The notes under the pieces: model-generated | Seen by the model: only the letters and a program-made list of their open reading frames with translations | Told to the model about the DNA's origin: nothing | Database searches by the model: none | Assembly (NCBI RefSeq): GCF_963422355.1 | Contig: NC_085099.1 | Location: forward strand, 4,181,820-4,245,819 | Length of the DNA stretch: 64,000 bases | Origin: Corticium candelabrum | Lineage: Eukaryota; Porifera; Homoscleromorpha; Homosclerophorida; Plakinidae | Reading direction: 5' to 3' | Position numbers and translations under genes: made by a program | Shown: one piece after another, positions 1-15,500 of the stretch | Layout: every line of letters starts with the position of its first letter | How positions within the stretch are numbered: the stretch's first letter is position 1

Positions 1-34
1 GAAATTAAACAATTGAATATTTTTCAACATGCAG

Positions 35-1128
35 ATCGATGGAATTACCAACTTCAACATGTTACTAGGATCAAACTTTTATGTATCTAGAATCTACTAT
101 AAGCGATATTTGTCCCACGTCGAGTTCAATGTAACAGTAATAGAAAAAGGAACACAGACAGCAATCAATTCAACAGAGACGGTAGTAACATCCGAATATG
201 ATTATGTTGCCAGCTTCCTACCGGGATCACCCAGAATGTTTAAACCAGGACTGCCTTTCACCCTAAAGGTATATACTATCGTGTGGTCCTCCAGATTACT
301 TTACTTCAGATATCGACATTTGCCTATATAGGTCAATGTAATGACTCCTGATTTGGTGCCGTTTTTCAATCGAACCAACGTCACCTTGGACTTTTTTGTA
401 TCGCAATATCCATCAAACAGAAAAATTCATTCTACTGTTGTTGAGGCTATCAACGGTACGGCAGAATTTGAAGTGTTTTTGGAAAGAAATCATTTTAGTA
501 ACGACATCGTCGTAAAGGTAAGTACACTTAATTATAAATACTTTGGTAAACAGTTTTGTACATTTTACAGTTTTTCACTTACATAATCTAGGCGATAGTC
601 GATTCCGCAAATACAGCCATACACACAATTCAAGTAAATGGTTTTATCGGTAAACCTCAGATCACCACCAGATCAGAAGAAGAATTATTATTTGTAGGAA
701 AAACCAAATCAGAGTCTATCCATGCAGTCTGCTCGATTATTATTTTAACGTTTTTGACTTGTAGCCTGGTAGCAATGAGTTGACATTCTACACAACTCAA
801 GCGGTCGAAACAAATTTGTTTTTGCTGGTAAGATATGGTGATTGCATGCACTGGTAAACCTAGATGTTGGTTTCCTCTGTTTATATTTCTCTTCAAAAGT
901 CATCCTCAAAAGGAGCACTTCTGCGTTCCTGGACTAAAACAGTGAAAGCGAAAAAGTCTGGAAAGTATTTGGGATTATACGAATTTCGTATTTCTATTGA
1001 TGTCAGCTGTGCAATGACTCCTCAGTTTCATCTCGTTTCCTACTATATCGGAGAGAAAAACACCGCAATTGCTGATGTCATCACATTGAGAGTGCAGCCC
1101 TGTTTTCAACACAAGGTATGAGCAGTAA

Positions 1129-1205
<77 letters not shown>

Positions 1206-4200
1206 TTTCTAAATACTTGTTCAGACAACAGCTCTACATTATAGGTCAACGTGGCTTTTAACTTAAATGAGACAAAACCTGGAAGAAACATACAAATGTC
1301 GATAACAGCAGATCCTGGTTCGATGGTCAGTTTATCAGCAGTAGACAAAAGCGTATATCTGGTGCCTTCCTCTTGTACAAATCAAATGACTGCAGAAAAT
1401 GTATTGTCATGGTGTATACTATTTATCTGACGATCGGACGTTGACCGTCAACGTCTTGCCCATGTAGGTATTAGCTGAAATGTCAAAATACGACGTTCAT
1501 TCTAGCATTTCCGACGACGACGAATCGAGTTTGTATAGTTTAAGCAACCCAGTAACCGGTGGTTTGAGAGACTGGTGGAGATCGTGGTGGCCCAACGCTG
1601 AATTTCCTCAATCATTTCGAGTAAGATATGCATGAGGTGCACGAATAAGCAAAGAAGCAAACACTGCGATATTGCTATTCTATTGTTGAACAGGCGGCAG
1701 GTATAGCAGTCATGAGCAGTTACCACTTTGAAGGTAAAAAGGTTTATCGCTTCAAACGTCAAGTTGGTTCGGGTGACGGCGGAGAAGACGAGGAAGGTGG
1801 TTTAGCTGGCATTGGCAGAGTAAGAACTTTCTTTCCCGAAACGTGGCTGTGGGAAGATCACATCGCAGAGTAAGTTCATCTTCAAAGAAACAAAGTATAG
1901 GTAATGTAGATGTGGCGTGTTTCTTTGTCCAGTGCTAACGGCCATGTGGTGTTGAACTTGACAGTTCCTGATACTGTCACTACGTGGGTGGCCGACGCGT
2001 TCGCTATCTCAGAATCTTCAACTTTTGGAATAGCCGAGATGCCTGCAACTGTCTTAGCGTTTCAACCATTTTTCGTGTCGCTCAGTCTTCCATATTCGGT
2101 CATTCGAGGAGAAGAGATGACTGTGATCGCTACAGTCTTTAATTATTATCACGAAAATCTCACGGTAAGTTTTATAAACAATTATAGCATATATTAAAAA
2201 TTCAATAGCTCGGAAAATTAATCTATATTCATTTGAGCAATTATACATCCCTTTCTTACATTTCTGAAACCATCAACGTCATCGTGTAAACGTTGTCGTG
2301 TGTTAGTTGATTGACTTGCCTCTACAAACCATGACAAGAAGCATCCAGCAAGTCGATTATCAGTTAACAAAAATTGTTGAAAGTTGTTAGCATATACAGT
2401 AGTAAGTATGTATTGCTGTAGTAATGTATGTAGTACTGTAGTATGGTATGTCGTACTGTAGTAATGTATGTAGTACTGTAGTAAGGCATGTAGTACTTTA
2501 GTAAGGTACGTAGTACCGTAGAAAGGTATGTAGTACCATAATAAGGTATGTAGTACCGTAGTAAGGTATGTAGTACCGTAGTAAGATATGTAGTACTGTA
2601 GTAAGGTATGTATGTATGTAGTACTGTAACTACTACCGACTGTATATTGCAGGTGTTGGTGGTACTTGAGAAGCAATTATCAGAATTTAGATTTTCCGAC
2701 GGAGACGGCAGTAAGAGAAATACGACTATCTTAGTTCAGTCAAAAGACAGCGCTACCGTTCGTTTCCATATCGTACCGTTGCAATTGGGATACATTCCGC
2801 TCAAAGTATTGGCCTATTCCTCATTAGATTCCGACGCAGTGTTGAGGACTCTTTTAGTAGAAGTAAGGCAAACAAACAATGATGGTTAATTGTCGGTAAT
2901 TTGTCTTAATGCTATTTTCATCAGCCGGAAGGAGTTGAAAAACGTGATTCTCAAAGTGCTTTTGTTTCTTCATCAACTAATTTAGAATTTCCTCTGGAAT
3001 TGCCGAATTATGTCGTCAATGGTTCCGCTAGGGTCGTCTTGTCTATGACAGGTAAGAGAGTTCCTGGTGCTTGTATTTAATGCCGATGGTATGTATTACA
3101 CGCTACGACGTTTTTAGGTGATTTCATAGGTCCCGCCATAAGCTGCCTTGGTTCCCTTTTAAGAATGCCATATGGATGTGGAGAACAGAACATGATCAAC
3201 TTTGCTCCAGCCGTCTATATCAGAAAGTATCTCGTAGAAACCGATAGCCTTACGCCCGCGACGGACCAAAACACGAGAAAAATAATGAGTACAGGTACGT
3301 GTAGGTAAACAAAATTTGAAAATAGAATTATTTGATACAGTTTCAATAAGTATGTTGAGCAGGTTTACACTTGCTAAATTCAATAAACTATATTAATTAT
3401 GCGATGCCGTTGTGTCGACATCGGACAGTGCTATTGAGGAGATGTATTCGTTGTTCATTTAAAAATGATCAGAGCTCCGTTTGCACGTATTCAGAATTAC
3501 TTTGACCGTAATTGTTCTGCAAAGATAGTGACGCCATCCAATCATCGTTGTGTTCTGATAGGACGCTGTAATATCGCCTCATACTTGACACTGTGTTCAA
3601 AAGCAGACACATTTTCATATTCAGTCCAACTAGTGCGAAATATTCTATCTCGTCGCAAACCCCACATATAGAAAGTTCGTCCAAATTTAAAACATCTTTA
3701 GAAAGAGATGCAAATGCAATTACCTTCCGAAATTGATACATTAGCTCGTCTGCTCGCTTATATAAACAGAGCAGTTTGCTTTGCAAGCAATGTTTAGTCA
3801 AGTCTTCATAGAAAAGCTATAACTTGCGTATGTGATGGCTTGAGTAAATGTAATGCTTTCTTACAATTCTTTGGTAGCGTATATATTTATAATCTTACCT
3901 ATTCTATTCTTTCTTCGTTTACAGTTGTTTTTTGCCTTTTAGCTTCATGTTCATCCCGAGACATGTTTCTACTGCATGCCATACACTTATATATGTTTAA
4001 AACAACCAACGACATTCTTATTTACAAACAAGAATGTCACTCAAATAGCATGCATCATGTAGAATAGAAGGTTTTCAGGAAGGATAAATAACTTTATTTC
4101 ATTTACGCTTAACTCCTCGCCTTCGTATAAAACTACAGAACCTTTTAAGAAGCTATTGTTTAGAGCACTTACTACTTTCTAAAATCTCCTGTTGTAAAAG

Positions 4201-6562
4201 GTTATCAGAGAGAATTGACGTACCAAAGAAGAGACGGCTCGTACGCTGCTTTCGGAGATCGCAGTAGGAAAGGAAGCTTGTGGTAGAACGAAGCACATCA
4301 AATTAAGAAACTATTTTTTCCGATATTCTAACCCATTGTTTGCAGTCTGACAGCTCTCGTTATGCGTGTTTATGCTCAAGCGTTACCGTACATGTACATC
4401 GACATCGAATCGATGAGCCGGTCGCTTTGTTGGTTGATAAATCAGCAAAGTGAGGACGGATCTCTAGGAGTGAAAGTTGACGTCATACACGGAGGATTGT
4501 ATTGTGCATCGGTCGGCTCAAAAGAAACTGTTCAATTAGAATTAACGGCATACAACATAATGGCACTTTTAGAAGTGAAACGCAAATTGAAAAACAAGGT
4601 AATTCATTGATAATGAGACAATCATGCCATCTACTAGAATGTTGTTTGTATATCTTGTTAGGAATTGCAATGCAATGATGGCAACGTTGTTATCGACGAC
4701 GTCGCTAGAAAGAGCATATTGTTTCTACTAAGAAACATTGACAACGTAGTTAACCCGTATTCTAAGGCGATGGTAGCGTACGCGCTGGCCATGGCAAACG
4801 AGGAAGAGTCAGATGCACTCATTGACCAGCTATTCTCACTTGCAGACAGAAAAGGTTAGTGCGTCATCGTCACTTCTATCTATTCGATTGTGTAACGATA
4901 GACTATCTCAAGGCGATACGTGCTTTTGGTCTCTCGGACAGCAATGTAGACGGTCATATAGATGTCGCTACCAACCGTCGAGCATACAGACGGCTGCTTA
5001 TGTAATTCTGGCATGTGTGGAGAGAGACAGAATAGCAGAGACGGTTTGTATCGTTTCGTGGTTGAGCGAGCAGATGGACGGATGCGGCGGATATCGATCG
5101 ACTCAAGTAACTGCATGTCTACGTATATACTGTTATATCATAGACAGAAACGTGCACGAGATGGTTTGTACTGTAGGATACGGTATTGGCATTGTTTGCG
5201 CTTTCTAAAGCTGCACGAAAACTATACTCTGATGATTCGATCAAAGTGGCCCTTCACGTTACAATGGAGAATTACATAAACAAAACGTTTCAAGTCAACG
5301 ATAATAACAAACTGATCACTCGAAAAGAGGAGGTATTCTAATGGCTCTAAAACTAAGTTTGAATAATAGATATAAATTGGATTGAAATATTTGTGGTAAA
5401 CGGTAGATCATCATATTCCATTCCACCCATGTAAAAGCACGCGGTACTGGGAGCGGTCACGTATTGTTTCAGGTGATAAAAATTCTAACATATAATGTTA
5501 TATTCACTCTTATTACTTCGTGGACATTTAGGCCGATCTGACCTACAACATTCCTAACGTCGATCCAAGCGACTCGTTCCAACTAAACGTATCGGTGAAA
5601 GCCAAAGCATTTAACTTAGACGAGATCACGTTTGACTTGAATCGATTCACACGAAACTCACAAGACGAAATCGACGAACTACCGAACCCTGACGATCTCT
5701 TTTGGAAAGAAGATCCGGATATAGACGAGATAGACAAAGAAATTGAAAAAGAGATCGAACGGCATTCGAGAGAAACAGAGGAGGAGAAAAACGAGAGGAA
5801 CACGCCCACTCAGACCGTTTCATTCGCAAACGAAACGCAACAACAACAACACCCGACAGTTTTGATCACGAATGTCTGTTTTAAGTAAGATGTCGACTAC
5901 GCAAACAATGTCTAAACACGTGACATCTCTATCCAATGTAGGTGGAAGAGACTAGAGGAAAAACCGGGAATGGTCATCATTGAAGTGGGTCTGTTGTCGG
6001 GATTCCAAGCAGACTCGATATTACTTCAACAAGTATATACAAACTATCATTTTAATGTTCACGTATAATGTTCTCTAGATCGCGGTTATCGTTTTCGTTG
6101 TTATTTCAGTTATTTCCAAAGACAGAGATCGGCCTGATGCGATATGAAGTTAAACGTCGTGTCGTTACTTTCTATTTTGATGAAGTCAGACAAACTTACG
6201 CAGTATTATCGTTGATGCAATACCCTTGTTAATAAGCATCTTTAATATTTAGTTTCCTCAAGACAGGCCGTTGTGTTTCAGTTTTGAGCAAAAACGAAGT
6301 CACTGCATTGCAAACCTTCGACCAGCGTATGTCAGGGCGTACTCGTACTACCAACCGGGTATTGCTTATTACTGTAGATTTTCTCTACTTGAACAAAATT
6401 ATTTGCTCGATTTTGTCTCTAGACTTCAGTACAACTGTAAAGTACGATCCTCCTGAGGACATTTCCAACAACAATCTAGAAGAATGTGATGCAGAGATCA
6501 TTAGTGGAGACGTAGTTGAAATATCCTCTTCTGGATCAGGTGGAGGTCAAAATTTTGGTTAG
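35..6562 (+). CDS. TEP-A: thioester-containing alpha-2-macroglobulin family protein, 5' part outside the window
   Basis: Secreted A2M/complement-superfamily protein; members attach to targets or proteases through a thioester. The window opens just before the MG4 exon (starts 35, after an AG acceptor). Exons then cover MG4-MG6, a bait-like segment with a Trp-rich WWRSWWPN stretch (about 1590-1615) and RFKR (1748-1759), the FFPETWLW strand, MG7 (about 1934-2164), CUB (about 2653-2860), the thioester exon (3118-3294, GCGEQ at 3174-3188), the TED helices to about 5330, the MG8/receptor-binding domain and a Ser-Gly-rich C terminus ending at 6560-6562. Every exon inspected is open and phases agree. 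The TED reads DVIH, with His at 4488-4490 aligning with the catalytic His of C3. No anaphylatoxin or C345C domain was seen, so it is closer to TEP/CD109/A2M than to C3. A broken methyltransferase gene lies convergently downstream. Confidence 0.88.
1131..1202. repeat. (TA)n microsatellite in a TEP-A intron
   Basis: About 36 TA units lie in the intron between the exon ending CFQHK and the MG6 exon beginning VNVAF. The same intron is short and nearly repeat-free in TEP-B and TEP-C, so the expansion is specific to copy A. Confidence 0.95.
2400..2625. repeat. Intronic minisatellite, about 20-bp GTA-rich unit (TEP-A)
   Basis: About eleven degenerate copies of a roughly 20-bp unit resembling TATGTAGTACCGTAGTAAGG fill the intron between the MG7 and CUB exons. 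The block ends just before the acceptor of the exon beginning VLVVLEKQ. The same position holds an expanded array in TEP-C and only two or three units in TEP-B, so the array predates the duplications and changed length independently. Confidence 0.85.
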
Positions 6563-7519
<957 letters not shown>

Positions 7520-8237
7520 CTTTGCCAACACTGTGAACACTCTAAATTGATATCAAATTTTCTCATGAGAATCTGACCTGTACAGCTGCTTGAGACATTC
7601 CACGTCTTTCTCTCTCAACATATAAGATTTGAAAGATGGAACAGCAGCTTCCACCAGTGCAACCAGATCTTCGACAGTCGGCGCTTCCTCTTTGCCCATT
7701 TTGACATCAGACATCTCTATATCAAATCCAACATCAGTACAGAGCTGCAACCAGGTTGAAACTGAGTCAAGACAGATGCCCCAGACCGAGTCCAGACATT
7801 CTGAAGGCGATAATAGAGAAAGAATGTCTCTGAAAATAAATCTGTCTTGAGTCTGGGTAGGAAATAAGAGACAGGTTTAATCCATTGAAATACCATGTTG
7901 CTCAAGATTCCATCAAACGGCCCAAGTCTCATCGCTTTTTTATGCTTCCCTGTACAAATGTCAGTGGCACGTGACTGCTGTGTAATCTGATTAGCTCTGC
8001 TCTAGCTAACGCTATTCTTCTCTCGCTGATATCTACACCGACTACTCGTCCTGATTTACCGACTCTCGATGCTAACTCTACTGCAAGCCTTCTGGTATCG
8101 CAGCCAAAGTCTAGAATACTTTCTTCTCTCTGCGGTTTCAGATATTATTTCATCAGATCACAAGACATTCGAAATTGGACGTCGGAGTGCTCGTGAAAAG
8201 TATTACCGTCACTTTTAGCTTGCTCAAGCAAATTCAT
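7520..8237 (-). pseudogene. Methyltransferase pseudogene, unit A
   Basis: This is a diverged copy of the intact methyltransferase gene at 18215-19009. Compared with that gene it lacks an internal segment of about 75-80 bp between 'FQWIKPV' and 'TQTQDRF' (junction near 7870). That removes the region after the central beta strands and shifts the frame. Further stops lie toward the N-terminal end, near the region matching the DLMNEYLKP motif. The C-terminal third (7553-7750) is still open. It is convergent with TEP-A as in the other units. Confidence 0.85.
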
Positions 8238-9278
<1,041 letters not shown>

Positions 9279-9412
9279 CATTCAAACCTAGAGACTGCAA
9301 CACTGATGACATGCACAAACCACAAACACTTCAAGACAGCCATTGTCTCATTGTCTTTGTTTCATATTTATCAACTTTATAACTAGCCATAATTTTGACC
9401 TCTGCATGATCC
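9279..9412 (-). pseudogene. Inverted relic of a TEP 3' end upstream of TEP-B
   Basis: On the - strand this stretch reads like the last codons and 3' UTR of a TEP gene: GGAGGTCAAAATTTTGG with two base changes, then the conserved UTR words. It matches the 3' end of inverted TEP-D (about 32330-32460). Homology stops near 9410-9420, where the sequence switches to intron 1 of a TEP gene on the + strand. I read this as the remnant of an inverted TEP copy almost wholly deleted at this junction. Confidence 0.7.
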
Positions 9413-9535
9413 AATCAGTCTAATGTCAAATGCTTGCGAACCGGCATTATAATCAGCGACATTAAGTTTAACAATTCGTTTAACACTGAAAAGCTTGTCG
9501 TTAGCTTACCAATTAATAATTATTACTGTTTCAAG

Positions 9536-12500
9536 TTGTTGTCACGGGTATACGATTGCAATGTCAGGATTGCTGCGTCAAGGCTCTGTTGCGAGAGTGA
9601 ATGTAATGTTAATGTCAATGCCAAAGGAAACCGTTCAAGTTAGAGCTCAGTTGCTCGACCCAACCAACTCGCAGTTGATATGTGAAGCTGACCGTACTGT
9701 TGATACAGGACTAGATGGTACATTAGAGTTAGACTGCGCATAAACTCATTTCCACTATTTGTTCCATTGATATTAATCTATTTACAGAGTTGACGAATGT
9801 TGATGAAGTGTGGGTGTCGCTCGAAGTAAAACGACAACGACTACATCAAGTTTTCATAATGAATGAACAAACAGTCATTTCCCTAGATTCCGTCCGATGT
9901 TCTATCTTCTCAGTACCGACTCGACGTCTCCGCTGTTTCTGGCGACAAAACTTTCTTCAGTGAAAGTGCTATTGTGGGTGTGGCGCCAAAGGGTCCAACG
10001 ATATTTATTCAAACTGATAAGCCAGTTTACAAGCCTGGACAAACAGGTAAAGACAATCTTATAACGGCTACATAAAAAGGAATGTCTTGCATAGATTGTA
10101 AAGCGACGTTGTCCATAACACAACATAGGGAAAGGCATTGTTTTATAGTCACAACTTCTATGTTAGGCATATATTGCCCTATCCAAAACTGCATTCACTG
10201 TGTATTCTTCACATTCTTCTGTTTAGTTCGAATGAGAATTGTTGCCCTCGATTTCGAAATGAAACCATACAAAGAAACCGTGAGTTTATCTTGTCACTGT
10301 ACAAAACTGTAATTTTGATATGCTCATTGTTTATATATACATGTAGGTAACCATAGAGATATCGGTATAGTTCATCCAATCCATCTTTTGAACTGTCAAA
10401 GCTAAATTGAACTTCACGCTTTTGTACTCTTTTAAAGGATGGTCATGGTACTAAAGTTCAACAATGGATAGACAAATCGCCGCTCACAGGTAACTAAACC
10501 TTAAATTTCTTACTAAAGTTTTCAATATGATGCCTCAAACATCAATAAATATTTGTTTGTAAGGAATTATTCCTTTATCGTTTCCCTTGTCCGACGAGCC
10601 AGTTGCTGGAGTTTGGAACGTTTCGGTATTCGTGCTATATCCACCAGCAGTGCTACTGTATTGTCTCAAAGACTTTGATTACTGTCATTAATTAATACAT
10701 AAAAGTAACAAAACTTCTGTGTCTTGCAGGAGAAATCTAAAGTTCAAACTTCATGTTTTCAAGTCAAAGAATACGGTACAAAACTGATTTACATATTATG
10801 TCAATTAAATAGTCTTGCTCTTTCCAATTGTGACCCTCGTGTTGTCTGTTGTGTTTCAGTACTACCAAAATTCGAAGTAACAGTCATTGTTCCACCTTAC
10901 ATTGTAACTACATACAAGACAGCTCCCGTAACGGTTGTAGCAAAGTTAGATAAACATGTAACGTTGAAGGACAGCATTTCCATAACTACGTGAGTTTCAA
11001 TTTAGATACACTTATGGAAAACCGGTAAAAGGCGTGGCTTGTTTAACTGCAAAATCTGTATACGATCATCGTTATCTACCTCGAACACGTGCGTCACAAA
11101 CATGCAAAAAGGTGAAATAGATTAATGAAGCCGTTTTCTTCAGCAAAAATATAATTAAATAATTAAAATATTGTTTCAACATGCAGATCGATGGAATCAC
11201 TGACTTCAACATGTTAATAGGATCGAACTTTTATGTATCTAGAAGTTACTATAAGCGATATTTGTCCCACGTCGACTTCAATGTAACAGTAATAGAAAAA
11301 GGAACACAGACAGCTATCAACGCAACAGAGACGGCAGTAGCATCTGAATATGATTATGTTGTCAGCTTCCTACCCAGAATGTTTAAACCAGGACTGCCTT
11401 TCAACATTAAGGTATATACGAATACTAACGTGTGGTCCTAACAGATTACTTTACTTCATATAGCGACATTTGCCTACATAGGTCAATGTAATGACTCCTG
11501 ATTTGGTGCCGTTTTTCAATCGGACAAACATCACCTTGGACTTGTTTGTATCGCAATATCCATCAAACAGAAAAATTTATTCTACTGTTGTTGAGGCTAT
11601 CAACGGTACGGCAGAATTTGAAGTGTTTTTGCAGAGAAATCATTTTAGTAACGACATCGTCGTAAACGTAAGTACACTTAATTGAACATACTTTATAAAC
11701 AGTTTTGTACATTTTACAGTTTTTCATTTACATAATCTAGGCGATAGTCGATTCCACAAATACAGCGACTCACACAATTCAAGTAAATGGTTTCATCGGT
11801 AAACCTCAGATCACCACCAGATCAGAAGAAGAATTATTATTTGTAGGAAAAACCAAATCAGAGTCTATCCATGCAGTCTGTTCGATTATTGTTTTAACGT
11901 TTTTGACTTGTAGCCTGGTAGCAATGAGTTGACCTTCTACACAACTAAAGCAGTCGAAACAAATTTGTTTTCGCTGGTAAGATATGGTGATTGCATGTAC
12001 GGGTAAACCTAGATGTTGGTTTCCACTGTTTCTATTTCTCTTCAAAAGGCATCCTCAAAAGGAGCACTTCTGCGTTCCTGGACTAAAACAGTGAAAGGGA
12101 AAAAGTCTGGAAAGTATTGGGGAGTATATGAGTTTAGTATTTCTATTGATGTCAGCTGCGCAATGACTCCTCAGTTTCATCTCGTTTCTTACTATATCGG
12201 AGAGAAAAACACCGCAATTGCTGATGTCATCACATTGAGAGTGCAGCCCTGCTTTCAACACAAGGTATGAGAAGTAGGCTGTATATATGTCTTTCCAAAT
12301 ACTTGTTCAGACAACAGCTCTACGTTATAGGTCAACGTGGCGTTTAGTTTAAATGAGACAAAACCTGGAAGAAACATACAGATGTCGATAACAGCAGATC
12401 CTGGTTCGATGGTCAGTTTATCAACAGTAGACAAAAGCGTATATCTGGTGCCTTCCTCATGTACAAATCAAATGACTGCAGAGAATGTATGTCATGGTGA

Positions 12501-15500
12501 ATATTTATCAGACGATCGAATGTCGACCGTCAACGTCTTACCCATGCAGGCATTAACTGAAATGTCAAAATACGACGTTCAGTCTACCATTTCCGACGAC
12601 GACGAAACGGGTCTGTATAGTTTAAGCGACCCGGTAACCGGTGGTTTGAGAGACTGGTGGAGATCGTGGTGGCCCAACACTGAATATCCTCAATCATTTC
12701 CAGTAAGATATGCACGAGGTGCACGAATAAGCAAAGAAGCAAACACTGCGATATTGCTATTCTATTGTTGGACAGTCGGCAGGCATAGCAGTCATAAGCA
12801 GTTACCACTTTGGAGGGAAGACAGTTTATCGCTTCAAACGACAAGTTGGTTCGGGTGACGGCGGAGAAGACGAGAAAGGTGGTCTAGCTGGCATTGGCAG
12901 AGTAAGAACTTTCTTTCCCGAAACGTGGCTGTGGGAAGATCACATTACAGAGTACGTTAATCTACAAAGAAACAAAGTATAGGTAATGTAGATGTTCGGT
13001 GTTTCTTCGTCCATGCAGTGCTAACGGCCATGTGGTGTTGAACTTGACAGTTCCTGATACTGTCACTACGTGGGTGGCCGACGCGTTCGCTATCTCAGAA
13101 TCTTCAGCTTTTGGAATAGCCGAGATGCCTGCAACTGTCTTAGCGTTTCAATCATTTTTCGTGTCGCTCAGTCTTCCATATTCGGTCATTCGAGGAGAAG
13201 AAATGACTGTGATCGCTACAGTCTTTAATTATTATCACGAAAATCTTACAGTAAGTTTTGTAAACTATTACAGCATACATTAAAATCAAATAGCTCGGAA
13301 AATTAATCTATATGCATTAAAGCAATTGCACATCTCTTTCTTACATTTCTGAAACCATTAACGTCAACGTGTAAAGGTTGTCGTTTATTGGTTGATTGAC
13401 TTGCCTCCCTACAATATTGTACAAACCATGACAAGAAGCATCCAGCAAGTCTATTACCAGTAAGTAAACTAAAAAAGTATTGAAAGTTGTTAGCATATAC
13501 TGTAGTAAGGTATGTAGCACAATAGTAAGGTATGTATATAGTACTGTAACTACTAATGACTGTATTGCAGGTGTTGGTGGTACTTGAGAAGCAATTATCA
13601 GAATTTAGATTTTCCTACAGAGACGGCAGTAAGAGAAATACGACTATCTTAGTTCAGTCAAAAGACAGCGCTACCGTTCGTTTCCATATCGTACCGTTAC
13701 AATTGGGATACATTCCTTTCAAAATATCGGCCTATTCCTCGTTCGATTCCGACGCAGTGTTGAGGACTCTTTTAGTAGAAGTAAGGCAAACAAACAATGA
13801 TGGTTAATTGTCGCTAATATGTATTATCGGTATTTCAACAGCCGGAAGGAGTTGAAAAAATTGATTCTCAAAGTGCTTTTGTTTCTTCATCAACTAATTT
13901 AGAATTTCCTCTGGAATTACCGAATTATGTTGTAAATGGTTCTGCTAGGGTCGTCTTGTCTGTAACAGGTAAGAGAGGTCCTGATGTATTTAATGCCTAT
14001 GGCATCTATTACACGCCACGACTTTTTAGGTGATTTCATGAGTCCCACCATAAACTGCCTTGGTTCCCTTTTAAGAATGCCATATGGATGTGGTGAACAG
14101 AACATGATCAACTTTGCTCCAGCCGTCTATATCAGAAAGTATCTCGTAGAAACCGATAGCCTTACGCCCGCAACGGAGCAAAAGACAAGAAAAATAATGA
14201 GTACAGGTACGTGTACGCAAACAAAAGTAGAAAATAGAATTATTTGGTACACTTTGAATAAATATGTTGAGCACGTTTAGCCTAGCGAAATTCAATACAC
14301 AATTTTAATCGTGCGATCCCGTTGTGTTGACATCGCACAGTGTTGTTGAGGAGATGTATTCGTTGTTTATTAGAAAATGATTTTCACATTCCGTCTAACT
14401 AGTACGAAATATTCTATCTCGTCGCAAACCCCACCTATAGAAAGTTTGTCCAAAATTGAAACATTTTTAGAAAGAGCTGCAATTGCAATTACCTTCCGAA
14501 ATTGATACATTAGCTCGTCTGTTCGCTTATGCACATAAAGCAGTGTGCTTTGCAAGCAATGTTAAGCCAAGTCTTAATAGAAAAGCTATAACTTGCTTAT
14601 GTGATTGCTTGAGTAACTGTAATGCTTTCCTAGAATTCTTTGGTAGCGTATATATTTATAATCCTATCTACTTTATGCTTTCCTCGTTTACCGTTGTTTC
14701 TTGCCTTTTAACTTCATGTTCATCCCCAAATATGTGTCAATTGCATCCATACACTTATATATGTTTAAAACAACAAATGACACTCTCATTTACTAACAAC
14801 AATGTCACTTATATAGCATGCATCAAAATAGAAAGTTTCAGAAAGGACACACAAATAATGCAACAAAAAATCATATTTTAGAATGTATTTCCTATACGCT
14901 TAACTCCTCGTCTTTGTATAAAATACAGAATCTTTTTAAGAAGCCATTGTTTAGGACACTTAATACTTTCTAATATCTCCTGTTGTAAAAGGTTATCAGA
15001 GAGAATTGACGTACCAAAGAAGAGACGGCTCGTACGCTGCTTTCGGAGATGGCAGTAGCAAAGGAAGCTTGTGGTAAGACGAAGCACATCAAATTAAGAA
15101 ACTATTTTCCCCGGTATTCTAACCCATTGTTTGCAGTCTGACAGCTCTTGTTATGCGCGTTTATGCTCAAGCGTTACCGTACATGTACATAGACGTCGAA
15201 TCGATGAGCCGATCGCTTTGTTGGTTGATAAATCAGCAAAGTAAAGACGGATCTCTAGGAGTGAAGGTCGACGTTGGAACCGGAGGATTGTATTGTGCAT
15301 CACGTGGCTCAGGAAAATCCGTTCAATTACAATTAACGGCATACAACATAATGGCACTTTTAGAAGTAAAACGCAAGTTGAAAAACAAGGTAATTAATTT
15401 ATAATGTGACAATCGTGTCATCTACTAGAACTTTGTTTGTATATCTTGTTAGGAATTGCAATGCAATGATGGGAACGTTTTTATCGACGACGTCACTAGA

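Noticed and set aside
1500-1860. Anaphylatoxin domain as in C3/C4/C5
   Set aside because: The segment between MG6 and the FFPETW strand lacks the six-cysteine pattern.
2400-2625. CRISPR-like array
   Set aside because: Degenerate contiguous 20-bp units without spacers, in an animal intron; a minisatellite.
10993-11009. A 16-nt intron in the MG3 region of TEP-B
   Set aside because: Too short for splicing. A 61-nt intron starting at GTTAGA gives the family-typical [11 protein letters not shown] across the junction, so that model was preferred.
12490-12550. Reading TEP-B as open through [18 protein letters not shown]
   Set aside because: TEP-A and TEP-C contain stops or shifts in this stretch, with conserved GT and AG ends, so it is treated as an intron in all copies.
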